A DNA stretch of 43,600 bases from Planctomycetota bacterium (GTDB lineage Bacteria; Planctomycetota; Phycisphaerae; Phycisphaerales; SM1A02): the NCBI GenBank assembly GCA_022566535.1, contig JADFIR010000026.1, positions 1 to 43,600 of the forward strand. Reading direction: 5' to 3'. The first letter of the stretch is position 1. Every line of letters starts with the position of its first letter. This document shows positions 8,477 through 16,876 of this stretch, in pieces. The position numbers and the translations under genes are program-made. The notes under the pieces were generated by a model that did not search any database, had not been told where the DNA came from, and worked only from the letters and a program-made list of their open reading frames with translations.

Positions 8477-8499
8477 AGGCGGCCCGAAACCGGCTTTTT
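8477..8499 (+). terminator. Weak hairpin with T-tract
   Basis: AGGCGG (8477-8482) pairs with CCGGCT (8490-8495), with one mismatch, and is followed by TTTTT. It lies 50 bases after the FG-GAP gene. The rest of the 315-base gap to 8741 holds only a possible -10 box TATATT (8534-8539) with a poor TTGGAT -35 at 15 bases. Confidence 0.35.
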
Positions 8500-8740
8500 G
8501 AGATTTAGGCGCTTGGATCCCTGGGAGATCGCGTATATTCATCTTTGGTGACGTCTATCGGGTCCCGTCGAGGTGTGCGTGCATGGCGGGGCAAGAGGGG
8601 AGATAACGGTTCTTTGCCCGGCAAGAAGGTCCAAGGCAAGAGCCCCCGAGGAGGGCAGGCCGGCATCTCGGAAGATGAGCACCGTCGGCTGTGGTGTGAG
8701 CCGCGGCAGAGACCGCTCGTGATTATAGAGGAGATTGGAG

Positions 8741-9781
8741 ATGAGAAGTTCAGCATTGAGCACCACCCTTGGCTTTGCCTGCGGTCTCGTGGTCGCTGTG
8801 GCGGCCAACGACGCTGTAGCCGGGGACTGCCCCGGCGAAGGTGACTGCTGCATTGCCAACGGATCGCCCGGATGCGATGATGAGGCGTGCTGCAGCGCGA
8901 TCTGCGCCGCTGATCCGTTCTGCTGTAAAAGGGAATGGGACCAGATCTGCGCGGACGCGGCGAACGCCGATGCAGTCAACTGCCCGCAGTGCCAGCCGGT
9001 TCAGTTGGGCGCCTGCTGTATGGGCACGGATTGCGTCGTCGTCACCGAGGACGCCTGTTCTGCCAAGGGCGGAAGCTACCAGGGTGACTTGTCGAAGTGC
9101 TTCAGTGGAGGAAAGTCGATCACGTATGAGTCCTTCCCGAATGCGTCGCTGCCGGACGACAATGCCGCGGGGGTCAGCGACACGATCACCGTGCCTGATT
9201 CGGTGACGATCACCGACGTCGATGTCGCTCTGCAAGTGACGCACACCTGGGTCGGCGATCTGTGCGTGACCCTTGTGCATCAGCCCACGGGCACAACGGT
9301 GGACCTGATCCAGCGCATGGGCGCCGAAGGCGAATGCCATTCCGGCGCTCCGTATGGGTGCAATGCGGACAACTTCAACATCGTCCTTAACGACGGGGGA
9401 GCCGGCGGTCCCATCGAGAGTCAATGTGTGTTCGATCTCTCGTCACCGCCGGGCTACGTTCCCAACAACCCGCTTGCGGCGTTCAATACGCTCGACTCGG
9501 CCGGGGACTGGACCTTGACCGTGAGCGATAATGTGGACCTCGATCTCGGCACGTTTGACAGTTGGGCGCTCATCATCACCAGTGGTGATGTGCCCGGCTC
9601 GTGCGATTCATTATGCGCCTGGGATCTGAATCGGAGCGGCGATGTCGGCATCCTCGATCTGCTGGCGCTCGTGGCGGCCTGGGGCCCGAACCCCGGGCAC
9701 CCAGCCGACTTTGACGGTGATGACAACGTCGGCATCCTGGACCTGTTGATACTGGTGGCCAACTGGGGGCCGTGCCCGTGA
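8741..9781 (+). CDS. Exported Cys-rich, P-domain and dockerin-like protein
   Basis: 346 residues from ATG 8741, with AGAGGAG 8 bases upstream and a signal peptide (LSTTLGFACGLVVAVAAN). Three parts follow. First come two Cys-rich modules (about 25-85): CC..GSPGCDDEACCSAIC..DPFCC..WDQIC, then GACCMGTDCVVVTEDAC, probably disulfide-stabilised. Next is a proprotein-convertase P-domain-like beta-sandwich (about 115-275: VPDSVTITDVDVALQVTHTW, GDWTLTVSDNVDLDLG). Last is a two-part dockerin-like domain (DLNRSGDVGILDLL, DFDGDDNVGILDLL) ending ANWGPCP. There is no protease domain, so the P-domain acts here as an adhesion or accessory module. The Cys modules are familiar from planctomycete exported proteins but have no known role. 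Confidence 0.88.
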   Translation: MRSSALSTTLGFACGLVVAVAANDAVAGDCPGEGDCCIANGSPGCDDEACCSAICAADPFCCKREWDQICADAANADAVNCPQCQPVQLGACCMGTDCVVVTEDACSAKGGSYQGDLSKCFSGGKSITYESFPNASLPDDNAAGVSDTITVPDSVTITDVDVALQVTHTWVGDLCVTLVHQPTGTTVDLIQRMGAEGECHSGAPYGCNADNFNIVLNDGGAGGPIESQCVFDLSSPPGYVPNNPLAAFNTLDSAGDWTLTVSDNVDLDLGTFDSWALIITSGDVPGSCDSLCAWDLNRSGDVGILDLLALVAAWGPNPGHPADFDGDDNVGILDLLILVANWGPCP

Positions 9782-9820
9782 GCCATTGGTCAAGCGCTAT
9801 CGGCGACCATCGATGACCCA

Positions 9821-9850
9821 AAGCCCGGGGAAACCTTGCCCTGGGCTTTT
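9821..9850. terminator. Shared terminator between converging genes
   Basis: AAGCCCGGGG (9821-9830) pairs with CCCTGGGCTT (9839-9848) with one bulge. A-rich and T-rich flanks let it work in both directions. It separates the P-domain gene from the TPR lipoprotein gene, whose stop codon it touches. Confidence 0.6.
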
Positions 9851-10932
9851 CAATCTGCTTCGACAGCGCCGCGCCACATTCCACCGCGCGCAAGCTCTGC
9901 TTCGGCTGCAAGGTGCCCAAAGGCCGGCCAGGCGGAGCCGGACGCGATTTCCTTGAAGATTCCCAACGCCTCCTTTGTCCGCCCGTGGATCAGATGCCAC
10001 GCCCCGAGGCCGTAGGCGATCGTGGCATCGTTGATCGCATCCGCGGTCGGAGCCGGCGTGTCGCCACGCCGCTGGGGGCTGAGGGCAGCAAGGCTGTGCA
10101 GCACCTGCTGCGGCGTTAGCTCTCCCTTGTACAGCAGCAGCAGCTTGTGGTACGCAAAGTTCTCGATGATCTCCAGATCGGCGGTGATGTGATCGAGCAC
10201 TGCCCTCGCTTCATCATCGCGGCCCAGCCTGCGAAACGTGAGATAGAACCAGTAGCTTGTCGCGCAGCGCATGTCGTTGTTCGTCGCGAAGTCCATACAC
10301 CGGCGATAGGCCCCAAGAGCATCCTCAAACTCACCTTTGAGGAAGTGCGCGAGTCCGAGGTGATAATAGATATTGCTGTGACTGGTGCTGGTCGGGATAT
10401 TCCGGCGGTTGGGCAGACCATCCGGCTCGATCTCATCGGGCCGGCCCTGGATCAGCTCAGCTGCGCGACTGAGGTCGCCGATCGCGTCATCGAATCGGCG
10501 CAGGGTGATGAATCGATGTCCGCGGTGTCGTCGCAGTTTGTAGCTGTCGGGATACTCCGCCAGGCCGCCACGATAGACGGCGATCGCATCCTTATATCGA
10601 CCCAGGTATGCCAGCCGGCGGCCCAGCCAGATGATGTTGGCCTCGTCGCGCGGGTTCTGCTGGTATTGCGCCCTAGCCTGGGCAAGCTGGGCCTCGCGCT
10701 CGGCGCGGGTCTCGGGCGAGAGTCTCGGCGCATACAACGGCTCACCCAACAGCGATGTGCCCTGCGGCTGGCGCCCTTCAGTGGCCGCATCCCCGGCGGA
10801 GGTGTTGGAGATCATGTCCGCACTGGGGGTGTCCACGCCGCATGCGCCCAACGCCCCAACAACGACCCCCAGCGAGAGCATCACGGATCGCGCACCCCCG
10901 CGGGACGGTCTGAGGCTGATGACCAGCACCAT
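9850..10932 (-). CDS. TPR-repeat lipoprotein
   Basis: 360 residues from ATG 10932, chosen because GGAG lies 7 bases upstream and the N-terminus has arginines before a hydrophobic run. A lipobox LGAC puts the lipid-anchored Cys at about residue 31. Upstream in-frame starts only add sequence unlike a signal. Tetratricopeptide-like helix pairs follow: ANIIWLGRRLAYLGRYKDAIAVYRGGLAEYP, SNIYYHLGLAHFLKGEFEDALGAYRRCM, and later helices to the end. TPR domains bind partner proteins, so this is probably a periplasmic or outer-membrane scaffold; the partner is unknown. It diverges from the thioredoxin-domain gene at 11131. Confidence 0.82.
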   Translation of the reverse strand: MVLVISLRPSRGGARSVMLSLGVVVGALGACGVDTPSADMISNTSAGDAATEGRQPQGTSLLGEPLYAPRLSPETRAEREAQLAQARAQYQQNPRDEANIIWLGRRLAYLGRYKDAIAVYRGGLAEYPDSYKLRRHRGHRFITLRRFDDAIGDLSRAAELIQGRPDEIEPDGLPNRRNIPTSTSHSNIYYHLGLAHFLKGEFEDALGAYRRCMDFATNNDMRCATSYWFYLTFRRLGRDDEARAVLDHITADLEIIENFAYHKLLLLYKGELTPQQVLHSLAALSPQRRGDTPAPTADAINDATIAYGLGAWHLIHGRTKEALGIFKEIASGSAWPAFGHLAAEAELARGGMWRGAVEAD

Positions 10933-11130
10933 GAGTGGCTCCAGTGCCGATAAACCGACGAACCAGCATACACGGGCCCGATCCCGACCGTCCCGCGCGT
11001 GTTCCATGGACCATTGCGCAGGGATCAAGGCATTCGGCATGACCGCCGTGTCTGATTGGAGCTATGGTAATGGCAGATCCAGTGGAGGTAACGAGGCCAA
11101 TCCTCGAATGATCGACTGGCCGGCGATCGA

Positions 11131-12351
11131 ATGAGAGGACGATGCATGGCTCCAACAACCCTTGTGCTGGGGGCACTTGCATTGACCTCGTCAGCGGACG
11201 GGGCTGCTTCGCAGCTGCAGACGCCTGAAGCGCAGGCCATCCTGCGACTTGCTGTTGAAGCAGCAAGCGCCGTGCGCACAGCGACGTACGACGCACGCGT
11301 GCAGATCAGCATTGGCGGCGATCTGCGGCGCATCATCACCGGACAGGTCGACCTGGTGAAGTTTGACTACAGCGATCCAGTCGGGGGGAAGCTGGCGGTG
11401 CGCGGCGAAGCGGTCCGCACGGACACCGCCCAGGTCGAGCCGTTTCACGCTGTCTACGACGGCGAAACGGTCGGCCGGCTCGTGCCCGCGAAGAGCTTAC
11501 TCTTGCAGACCGACCTGCACTACGGCGGAGAAGGGCTTCTCTGGAGCATCGGTAAGGAGCTGATTCTTCGTGACTTGCTTGCTGAGGAGCCGTTTGCCGC
11601 CCAGCGCGAAGCGCCGCTGATCACCTACGCGGGACGAGAGGAGATCGAGGGCGTGCCGTGTGATGTCGTGGAAGTGCGATACGACAAGCCGCACTCGAGC
11701 GCGCGTTGGTACTTCAGCGCTGATGACCACCTTCCACGCCGCTACCTACGGGAGTACCGCTCCGCCCGCGGCAACGAAGTCACATCGGTGCTGACGCTTG
11801 GGAGGCTACGAACGAACACTGCAATCGATGATTCGATCTTCACGATCCAGCTCCCTGAGGGCTATGCGCTGAAGACGGTGGGCATCAAGCCGCCGAAACC
11901 CATCAATGTGGGTGATGTCGCGCCGGATTGGACGCTCGTGGACGAGGACGGGCGGGAATACTCCCTGTCGGATTATCGCGGTCAGGTGGTCGTGCTCGAC
12001 TTCTTCGCCACGTGGTGCACATTCTGCCAGCGGGCCATGCCGGCCATGCAGAAGTTGCATGATGACTATGCCGACCGGGGAGTCGCGTTGTTCTCCCTGA
12101 GCTGTCGTGAACGCGACCCCGATGCGAATCCACCGCAATTCGTCAGGAGCCGAGGCTTCACCTATCCGGTGCTCGACGGCAACTCGCTTGCGCCGCAGTA
12201 CCAGGTGCGGGGGATACCAGCCTTCTACCTGATCGGGCCCAACGGCCGTTTGGTCTATTCGGGCTCGGGCTTCAGCGAGGAGAGGCATCAACGGCTGATT
12301 GACGCCATTGAACGGCAACTGAGACAGATCGACGGATCGTCGGGCAACTGA
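11131..12351 (+). CDS. Exported TlpA-like thioredoxin-fold protein with an outer-membrane-lipoprotein-like N-terminal domain
   Basis: 406 residues. The start at 11131 gives a basic n-region (MRGR) before the hydrophobic LVLGALALTSS; ATG 11146, with GAGAGGAC upstream, is an alternative. Residues about 30-240 form a domain of long beta strands resembling DUF2092/LolA-like lipid carriers (RIITGQVDLVKFDY, VPCDVVEVRYDK). Residues about 258-400 are a TlpA/AhpC-type thioredoxin fold with the opening VGDVAPDWTLVDEDG, redox site W295-C-T-F-C299 and cis-proline GIPAFYL at about 363. It is expected to be a periplasmic disulfide reductase or thiol-redox protein. Pairing this N-terminal domain with a TlpA domain is common in planctomycetes. 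Substrate unknown. Confidence 0.88.
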   Translation: MRGRCMAPTTLVLGALALTSSADGAASQLQTPEAQAILRLAVEAASAVRTATYDARVQISIGGDLRRIITGQVDLVKFDYSDPVGGKLAVRGEAVRTDTAQVEPFHAVYDGETVGRLVPAKSLLLQTDLHYGGEGLLWSIGKELILRDLLAEEPFAAQREAPLITYAGREEIEGVPCDVVEVRYDKPHSSARWYFSADDHLPRRYLREYRSARGNEVTSVLTLGRLRTNTAIDDSIFTIQLPEGYALKTVGIKPPKPINVGDVAPDWTLVDEDGREYSLSDYRGQVVVLDFFATWCTFCQRAMPAMQKLHDDYADRGVALFSLSCRERDPDANPPQFVRSRGFTYPVLDGNSLAPQYQVRGIPAFYLIGPNGRLVYSGSGFSEERHQRLIDAIERQLRQIDGSSGN

Positions 12352-12393
12352 TACGCCCAGTGGAAGGATTGTGAAGGGCCGCTATGTGGTCTG

Positions 12394-13209
12394 TCAGACC
12401 GTACAGATATCACGACGGGCAAAGCACAGCCCGCCAGCGAGCCACAGACCGACTCCAAGAACGGTCAGCACGACCATGTCGGTCACCGGCCAGCCCCCAT
12501 CTCGAAGAATGAGCATCGGCTGATAGTAGTTCAGCACGCTCAGGAACGACACGGGCTCGGCCAGCGGCCACACCTGGGCAAGGAAATTCAGGAGAAACGA
12601 TCCTACCAGGATGGTAAAGACAACCGCTACCGCCTTTCCCCACCGATCGCTGAGCGACGCCACCAGCCACCCCAGGCCTCCGATGGCGAAGTACAGACAG
12701 AAGAGGTTGATGACGACGACGAGAAGCGGCTGCACTGCCAAAGGCGGCTTCGACTCCAACAGTCGCGCTCCGAGCTGATTGCCTGCCAGCCCCATGCCGA
12801 TCACCACCAGCCCCGAGGCCAGGAACACAACCAGCTCACAACGGTAGACTCCCCAGCGCGACACCGGCAGCCCTAACAACATGTCAATCGTCCCTCGGTC
12901 TATCTCTCCCACGGGCACCCGCGTGGAAAGGATCGTCGCGTGCGCCGCAATGATGGCCAGCACGACCGGATGGACCCAGGCCATGGAACTGAACACGTCG
13001 GGACCGATTTGATCGCCGATGTCCGTTCCCAACAGGGCCTGCAACATCCTCTGCGCAAACTCGAGCTGGAGCAAGAAGGTGGAGAATTGGTCGGCGAAGG
13101 TGGGCAGAACGTAGGCGAAGATCGCCTCGAGCACCATCAGCGCCAGCGCGAACAACATGGTGGCGATCCAGACTTCGCGCAGCGATTTGATGAGCAGTCC
13201 GCGATTCAC
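12394..13209 (-). CDS. ABC-2 type transporter permease
   Basis: 271 residues with about six membrane segments. It starts with GTG 13209, which overlaps the TGA of the ATPase gene (GTGA, 13206-13209), so the two are translated together. VGEIDRGTIDMLLGLPVSR between helices 2 and 3 is the typical coupling region of ABC-2/NatB-like permeases. With the ATPase it should form an exporter of unknown substrate. It converges on the thioredoxin gene with a 42-base gap that holds no good terminator. Confidence 0.88.
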   Translation of the reverse strand: MNRGLLIKSLREVWIATMLFALALMVLEAIFAYVLPTFADQFSTFLLQLEFAQRMLQALLGTDIGDQIGPDVFSSMAWVHPVVLAIIAAHATILSTRVPVGEIDRGTIDMLLGLPVSRWGVYRCELVVFLASGLVVIGMGLAGNQLGARLLESKPPLAVQPLLVVVINLFCLYFAIGGLGWLVASLSDRWGKAVAVVFTILVGSFLLNFLAQVWPLAEPVSFLSVLNYYQPMLILRDGGWPVTDMVVLTVLGVGLWLAGGLCFARRDICTV

Positions 13210-14102
13210 TCTTGGGCGTGCTCCGGCTGGTAGTAGCGTCGAAACAGGCTTTCGAGGTCAGGGTGGCCGATGGCCAGGTCTTCGATCGGCTGGCTGTCTA
13301 GCCAACGGACCAACTCCGGCACCGGACCGCTCAAGCTGCCCTGCCAGAGGCGGTCCTGGCGATGATGAATCTCTAGGATTTCGGGGACCTTGACGTCTCG
13401 GGGGTTCACGTCCCTGGCCCATCGAATCGTGACCTCCCGCTTAGCGCCGGCTCGCAGCGCATCAAGCGATTCGTCGGCGACGATTCGCCCATCCCGCACG
13501 ATGGCCACCCGATCGCACAGGCGATCCACCTCGCTGAGCGTGTGGCTGGAGAAGAACACGGTGTGCCCCGCGGAGGCCAGCTCCTGGATGTGCTGCATCA
13601 AATGTTGCCGCATCAGTGGATCAAGCGAGACCGTCGGCTCGTCGAGGATCAACAGCCGGGGGCGATGAGCTAGGGCCAGAATCAGCCCAAGCTTCTGGCG
13701 CATGCCTCGCGACATCTTGCGGACCGCGACGGTCAGATCGAGCACGAATTGTTCAGCGAGGGTCCGGCCTGGGGCGAGCAGATCGCGCCGGCGGACCGAC
13801 CCGAAGATGCGCAGCATGTCGGTGCCGGTCATCGACGGATAGAGGCGCAGATCGCCGGGCAGATACCCGACATCTTCCTTGATGCGGTGGCCGGCCCGCC
13901 AGCAGTCCCGGCCGAAGATGCAAGCGCGCCCCCCGCTGGGCCGCAGAAACCCCAAGAGCACCCGGATGGTCGTCGTCTTGCCGGCCCCGTTGGGCCCGAG
14001 AAAGCCGAAGACCACACCCTCGGGCACCTCAAGATTCACCTGCTCGATCCCGATCCGCCGGCCATAGCGCCTCGTCAGTTGTTCCACGATAATGACGTTC
14101 AC
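13206..14102 (-). CDS. ABC transporter ATP-binding protein, ABC-2 export type
   Basis: 298 residues from GTG 14102. Walker A GPNGAGKTTTIR, signature MSRGMRQKLGLILALA (S-R-G-M rather than SGGQ, as is usual in this subfamily), Walker B LLILDEPTVSLDP and switch histidine SSHTLSEVDRLCDR are all present. The C-terminal third is a small accessory domain. It is the first gene of a two-gene operon with the permease at 12394-13209. No strong ribosome binding site is seen. Confidence 0.92.
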   Translation of the reverse strand: MNVIIVEQLTRRYGRRIGIEQVNLEVPEGVVFGFLGPNGAGKTTTIRVLLGFLRPSGGRACIFGRDCWRAGHRIKEDVGYLPGDLRLYPSMTGTDMLRIFGSVRRRDLLAPGRTLAEQFVLDLTVAVRKMSRGMRQKLGLILALAHRPRLLILDEPTVSLDPLMRQHLMQHIQELASAGHTVFFSSHTLSEVDRLCDRVAIVRDGRIVADESLDALRAGAKREVTIRWARDVNPRDVKVPEILEIHHRQDRLWQGSLSGPVPELVRWLDSQPIEDLAIGHPDLESLFRRYYQPEHAQE

Positions 14103-14203
14103 GGTAAGACCCCGCAGGCAGTCGCCGAACCCGGCGGGCGCCGTTCAGCGGTCCGCCGGTCCGTGCATCATATGGTGTGTAGCCGAAGCCAACTACAAGG
14201 TCG

Positions 14204-14226
14204 CGCGCTTCTCAGTACTGAGCGCG
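14204..14226. promoter_or_regulatory. Palindrome upstream of the ABC-2 operon
   Basis: CTCAGTACTGAG (14211-14222) is a perfect 12-base palindrome. CGCG on both sides extends it, with a 3-base bulge on the left. It lies about 110 bases before GTG 14102 in the 298-base gap to the FkbM gene. It could be a regulator site for the ABC operon or a weak terminator. I see nothing else in this gap. Confidence 0.3.
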
Positions 14227-14400
14227 TGCCCCAATGTCAGGAGCGTGTCTGATATGGGTTATCTGCACAGAAAAGGTGTGCGCGTTGGTGCGTAGGATCT
14301 CAGCACCGAAGCGGGCAGTCCACGATACGAGTGCTGATAGCTAAGTCGCGGTCGGACTTCAGTTCACGGTCTCAGGCCCTCATCCGCGCACCCTGCAACC

Positions 14401-15249
14401 TCAAGTACCGAAGCGGGTCTTCGAGAACTCGATCCCGAAAGGAGGAGGTGTCCCCGGGACGGGGCCTTCGGGATGCCAGCAAAGGACGTCATGGCCCTTC
14501 TGCGCTTTGCGGAGGGGTTCGGTCACTTCCTCCACCTGCTCGCACCAGCGCCCTTCGTCACGACGATCGAGGTCGAAGAAACGGTAGCCCAAATTCGCGA
14601 GAGCCCTGACGGCCCCGCAAGGATCGAATCCGGATCGAAACGACAACCGTCCGTGGATCTCCATGAGGATTGATGGGCGGAACTTGCTCAAAACCCGCAG
14701 TGCTCCCGTGATCACCGACTGCTCGTGCCCCTCGACATCGATCTTGAGAAAGTCGAGCCGCTCGACGGGATGCCGCTCGACGAAGTGGTCGAGACGCTCG
14801 ACCGCGACGACTTCGTGGAGAAATACCCGTGGTGACGAGGCGACCTCGCTCGCGTCATCCGGCCTAGCGACGAAGGAGCCGCCGTGGTCGAGTGTCCCGT
14901 CAGCAGCAAGAGGGACATAGAAATCCAGCTGGTCTTCCTTGTCAGACAGCGCGATGCGGAAAGATTCGACGTTCTTACGATCGGCGATCAGCCTTTCCAG
15001 AACCCGACTGTTGTACGCGAGCGGCTCGAACGCAAGGATCCGGCAGTCCTTCCCGCATTGGCGGGCGAGTTCCAGCGCGAATCGGCCATGGTTGGCGCCG
15101 ATGTCGAAGTGCACGCCAGACCGCGGCAGAAAGGCCTGCAGCAGCTTGATGTCACGGGCAAACTTGCGGTGGAATCGCCCGCGGAACAGTTGGCGGAGCC
15201 GGGCGAGGCGATTTCGAAGGGAACCGTATTGGTATGTCTCGACGATCAT
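14401..15249 (-). CDS. FkbM-family methyltransferase
   Basis: 282 residues. ATG 15249 is preferred because it overlaps the TGA of the small membrane ORF (ATGA, 15246-15249); ATG 15279 is an in-frame alternative that adds 10 residues. S-adenosylmethionine motif I is SGVHFDIGANHGRFALELA, followed by ILAFEPLAYNSRVLERLI, and the FkbM hallmark VERLDFLKIDVEGHEQSVITGA is present. Members O-methylate sugars or polyketides. With no glycan genes around it, the substrate cannot be assigned. Confidence 0.88.
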   Translation of the reverse strand: MIVETYQYGSLRNRLARLRQLFRGRFHRKFARDIKLLQAFLPRSGVHFDIGANHGRFALELARQCGKDCRILAFEPLAYNSRVLERLIADRKNVESFRIALSDKEDQLDFYVPLAADGTLDHGGSFVARPDDASEVASSPRVFLHEVVAVERLDHFVERHPVERLDFLKIDVEGHEQSVITGALRVLSKFRPSILMEIHGRLSFRSGFDPCGAVRALANLGYRFFDLDRRDEGRWCEQVEEVTEPLRKAQKGHDVLCWHPEGPVPGTPPPFGIEFSKTRFGT

Positions 15250-15413
15250 GGTCGTGGTGCCATCGATGCGCGTCCGCATCCGCCTGTCAGCGGCTCCTCG
15301 GTCGGGACCTTAGATTGGATCGATCCCAGCCACACACACCCCCAGGCTACGGCAACGTTCACCAGCGCGCCAAACAACAGAAAGATCAAGATGCTGAGCA
15401 GGCACCGCTTCAC
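15246..15413 (-). CDS. Small membrane ORF coupled to the FkbM gene (possibly a truncated gene)
   Basis: 55 residues from GTG 15413. One strong membrane segment (LLSILIFLLFGALVNVAVAW) is followed by GCVWLGS and a hydrophilic tail. This opening is like that of larger planctomycete membrane proteins, so it may be the stump of one. Its TGA overlaps the FkbM ATG, and its GTG overlaps the stop of the decayed recombinase frame. A TAGCAT box lies 6 bases before the GTG. Confidence 0.5.
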   Translation of the reverse strand: MKRCLLSILIFLLFGALVNVAVAWGCVWLGSIQSKVPTEEPLTGGCGRASMAPRP

Positions 15414-15720
15414 CAAATTATGCTATGCCTTGCCTGTCGCCCACCACCTCTGTCTGTCGCATTCCACTCCCTTCTGAGCATCGCCTCGATGACCGGCTGG
15501 GTCGAGAGGTGATCGATATAGCGGCTGGTCGTTCCGACGTTGCTGTGCGCTATAGCCGACGGGAGATTACGCGGAGGGGGACGCCCTCAGCAGCGAGCTC
15601 GGCAGCGTAGGTGTGCCTCAGTCCATACGGGTGGACGCGCTTCTCGAAAACCCGCCCTTTGAGCCGCCTGGGGGGGCGCATCATATGGTTCACCGCTCGG
15701 ACCGGCGCGCTGCAACTGCC
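15410..15720 (-). pseudogene. Decayed tyrosine recombinase, C-terminal end
   Basis: One frame gives FEKRVHPYGLRHTYAAELA, then EGVPLRVISRRL and a stop. The next frame continues AHSNVGTTSRYIDHLSTQP, then VIEAMLRREW, to TGA at 15410. These are the H-x-L-R-H-T box, the second histidine region and the catalytic Tyr (SRYIDHL) of an XerD/phage-type integrase, broken by a frameshift. The segment before it (APVRAVNHMMRPPRRL) is also family-like, but the N-terminal domain is not recognisable. It marks an old mobile element or integration event. Confidence 0.75.
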
Positions 15721-15893
15721 CGACCTGCTCTGCGGGGAACTCCGAGGCGAGCCGGAGAGCTGCCAGAAATGCGCAGCGGCACTCGAACCGCGCACGGCCG
15801 CTTCCTGATCCTCCAGCCGCCCGCAGGACGGTTTGCGGAGGAGACACGCGCAGCGCCTCGTTGACATGTGCCGCCGGGACGAGGGTAACGGTT

Positions 15894-16613
15894 TCACGTG
15901 GACGCTGTACGAAGCGTCTCGACGACCCACTTCGGGGTACTCTGGAGATAGGCGCGCATGTGACCGCGCCGGCTGAAGTAGTACACCGAGGCGCACCCCT
16001 GCGCAATCACGCTGCCGCCGATCAGCGCGGCGTAAAAGGAGACCGTAAGAAGCCTGGTCAGGCGGTCGATCGGCGCGAGGGTCTCTGCGATCGGGCCGCC
16101 GGCGGCAAGGTGCACGTCATATGGGCCGGGACCGACCAGCGCCTGCACAATGTTCCACCCCGCGTAGGCGGTCACCACGACGACCAGCCCGAGCTGGTTG
16201 AGGGCCAGCCGGCGCGGGGCGGCGAGGTCAATCGCGCGGAGCCCCTTGGCTCCTCGCAGCTCGACGAAGGCGACGGCGCAGAGACCCAGACCCAGAAGAA
16301 ACGCCGGCAGGCTGAACAGCCCGCTGAGCAGCGAGACAGCCCCAAAGAACGCCAAGGTCCACCCGCTGAACGCGGCCACCCCGGCGGCCCGGCTGATCTT
16401 GCGACCCCGGCGACGGGCGATGGCAATCGCGTGAAGCTGCTCGGGGGAGATTGCACCGTCCTGCCGTGGCGGTGCGGTGGGCCGCTCGGGCGCATCGGCA
16501 ACGGAGCACGGCGACGTGGCCGAGGCCGATCGCTGCGCCTCGCTGTCTAGCGAACTCACCGCTACCACATCTCCCGGTGCAACATGGCCTGCGTTGGTGC
16601 CGGCGTCTCTCAT
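15894..16613 (-). CDS. Hypothetical four-helix membrane protein
   Basis: 239 residues from ATG 16613; a GTG two codons upstream at 16619 is possible. A hydrophilic, Pro/Ser-rich N-terminal part of about 65 residues is followed by four hydrophobic segments (SGWTLAFFGAVSLLSGLFSL; FLLGLGLCAVAFVEL; NQLGLVVVVTAYAGWNIVQA; LLTVSFYAALIGGSVIA) and a short C-terminal tail with YYFSRRGHMRAYL. The layout is known from planctomycete proteins of unknown function. It diverges from the DinB-like gene. Confidence 0.7.
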   Translation of the reverse strand: MRDAGTNAGHVAPGDVVAVSSLDSEAQRSASATSPCSVADAPERPTAPPRQDGAISPEQLHAIAIARRRGRKISRAAGVAAFSGWTLAFFGAVSLLSGLFSLPAFLLGLGLCAVAFVELRGAKGLRAIDLAAPRRLALNQLGLVVVVTAYAGWNIVQALVGPGPYDVHLAAGGPIAETLAPIDRLTRLLTVSFYAALIGGSVIAQGCASVYYFSRRGHMRAYLQSTPKWVVETLRTAST

Positions 16614-16830
16614 CCGCACTCTTTTCGACCCGACGCAGCGTTCGATTCTGAGGCGGATGGCCGGCGATCCGCGCCAACCCTGCGGGGCGAACGTCTGGGC
16701 CGCTCCGGAAGGCTGGGTGCGCTGAACCGATGCCGATAATGCGCTGAGGGCTCACCATGGCGAAGGTGTGCGCCAGACAGTGCAGAACCGGGTGCAGCAC
16801 GGTGCGAAAGGACGCAGCTCGTGGAATTGC

Positions 16831-16836
16831 TATACT
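16831..16836 (+). promoter_or_regulatory. Extended -10 box TGCTATACT
   Basis: TATACT at 16831-16836 preceded by TG one base away forms an extended -10 element. Transcription would start near 16843, inside the longer reading frame from 16757, which supports GTG 16877 as the true start of the DinB-like gene. No -35 box is evident, as is usual for extended -10 promoters. Confidence 0.4.
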
Positions 16837-16876
16837 TGGCCCGCAACCGCTTTGGCGACCTGACTACGAGTACACC

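Noticed and set aside
8548..8844. Plus-strand frame between the FG-GAP and P-domain genes
   Set aside because: Composition is unlike a protein, it overlaps the signal peptide of the gene at 8741 in another frame, and it has no ribosome binding site.
12388..12400. Palindrome GGTCTGTCAGACC between converging genes as a terminator
   Set aside because: Only one base would be left for the loop and no T-tract follows, so it cannot form a normal terminator hairpin.
15894..16006. Extending the integrase remnant upstream to about 16000
   Set aside because: Beyond about 15720 no frame shows recombinase motifs, and the end overlaps the four-helix membrane protein gene.
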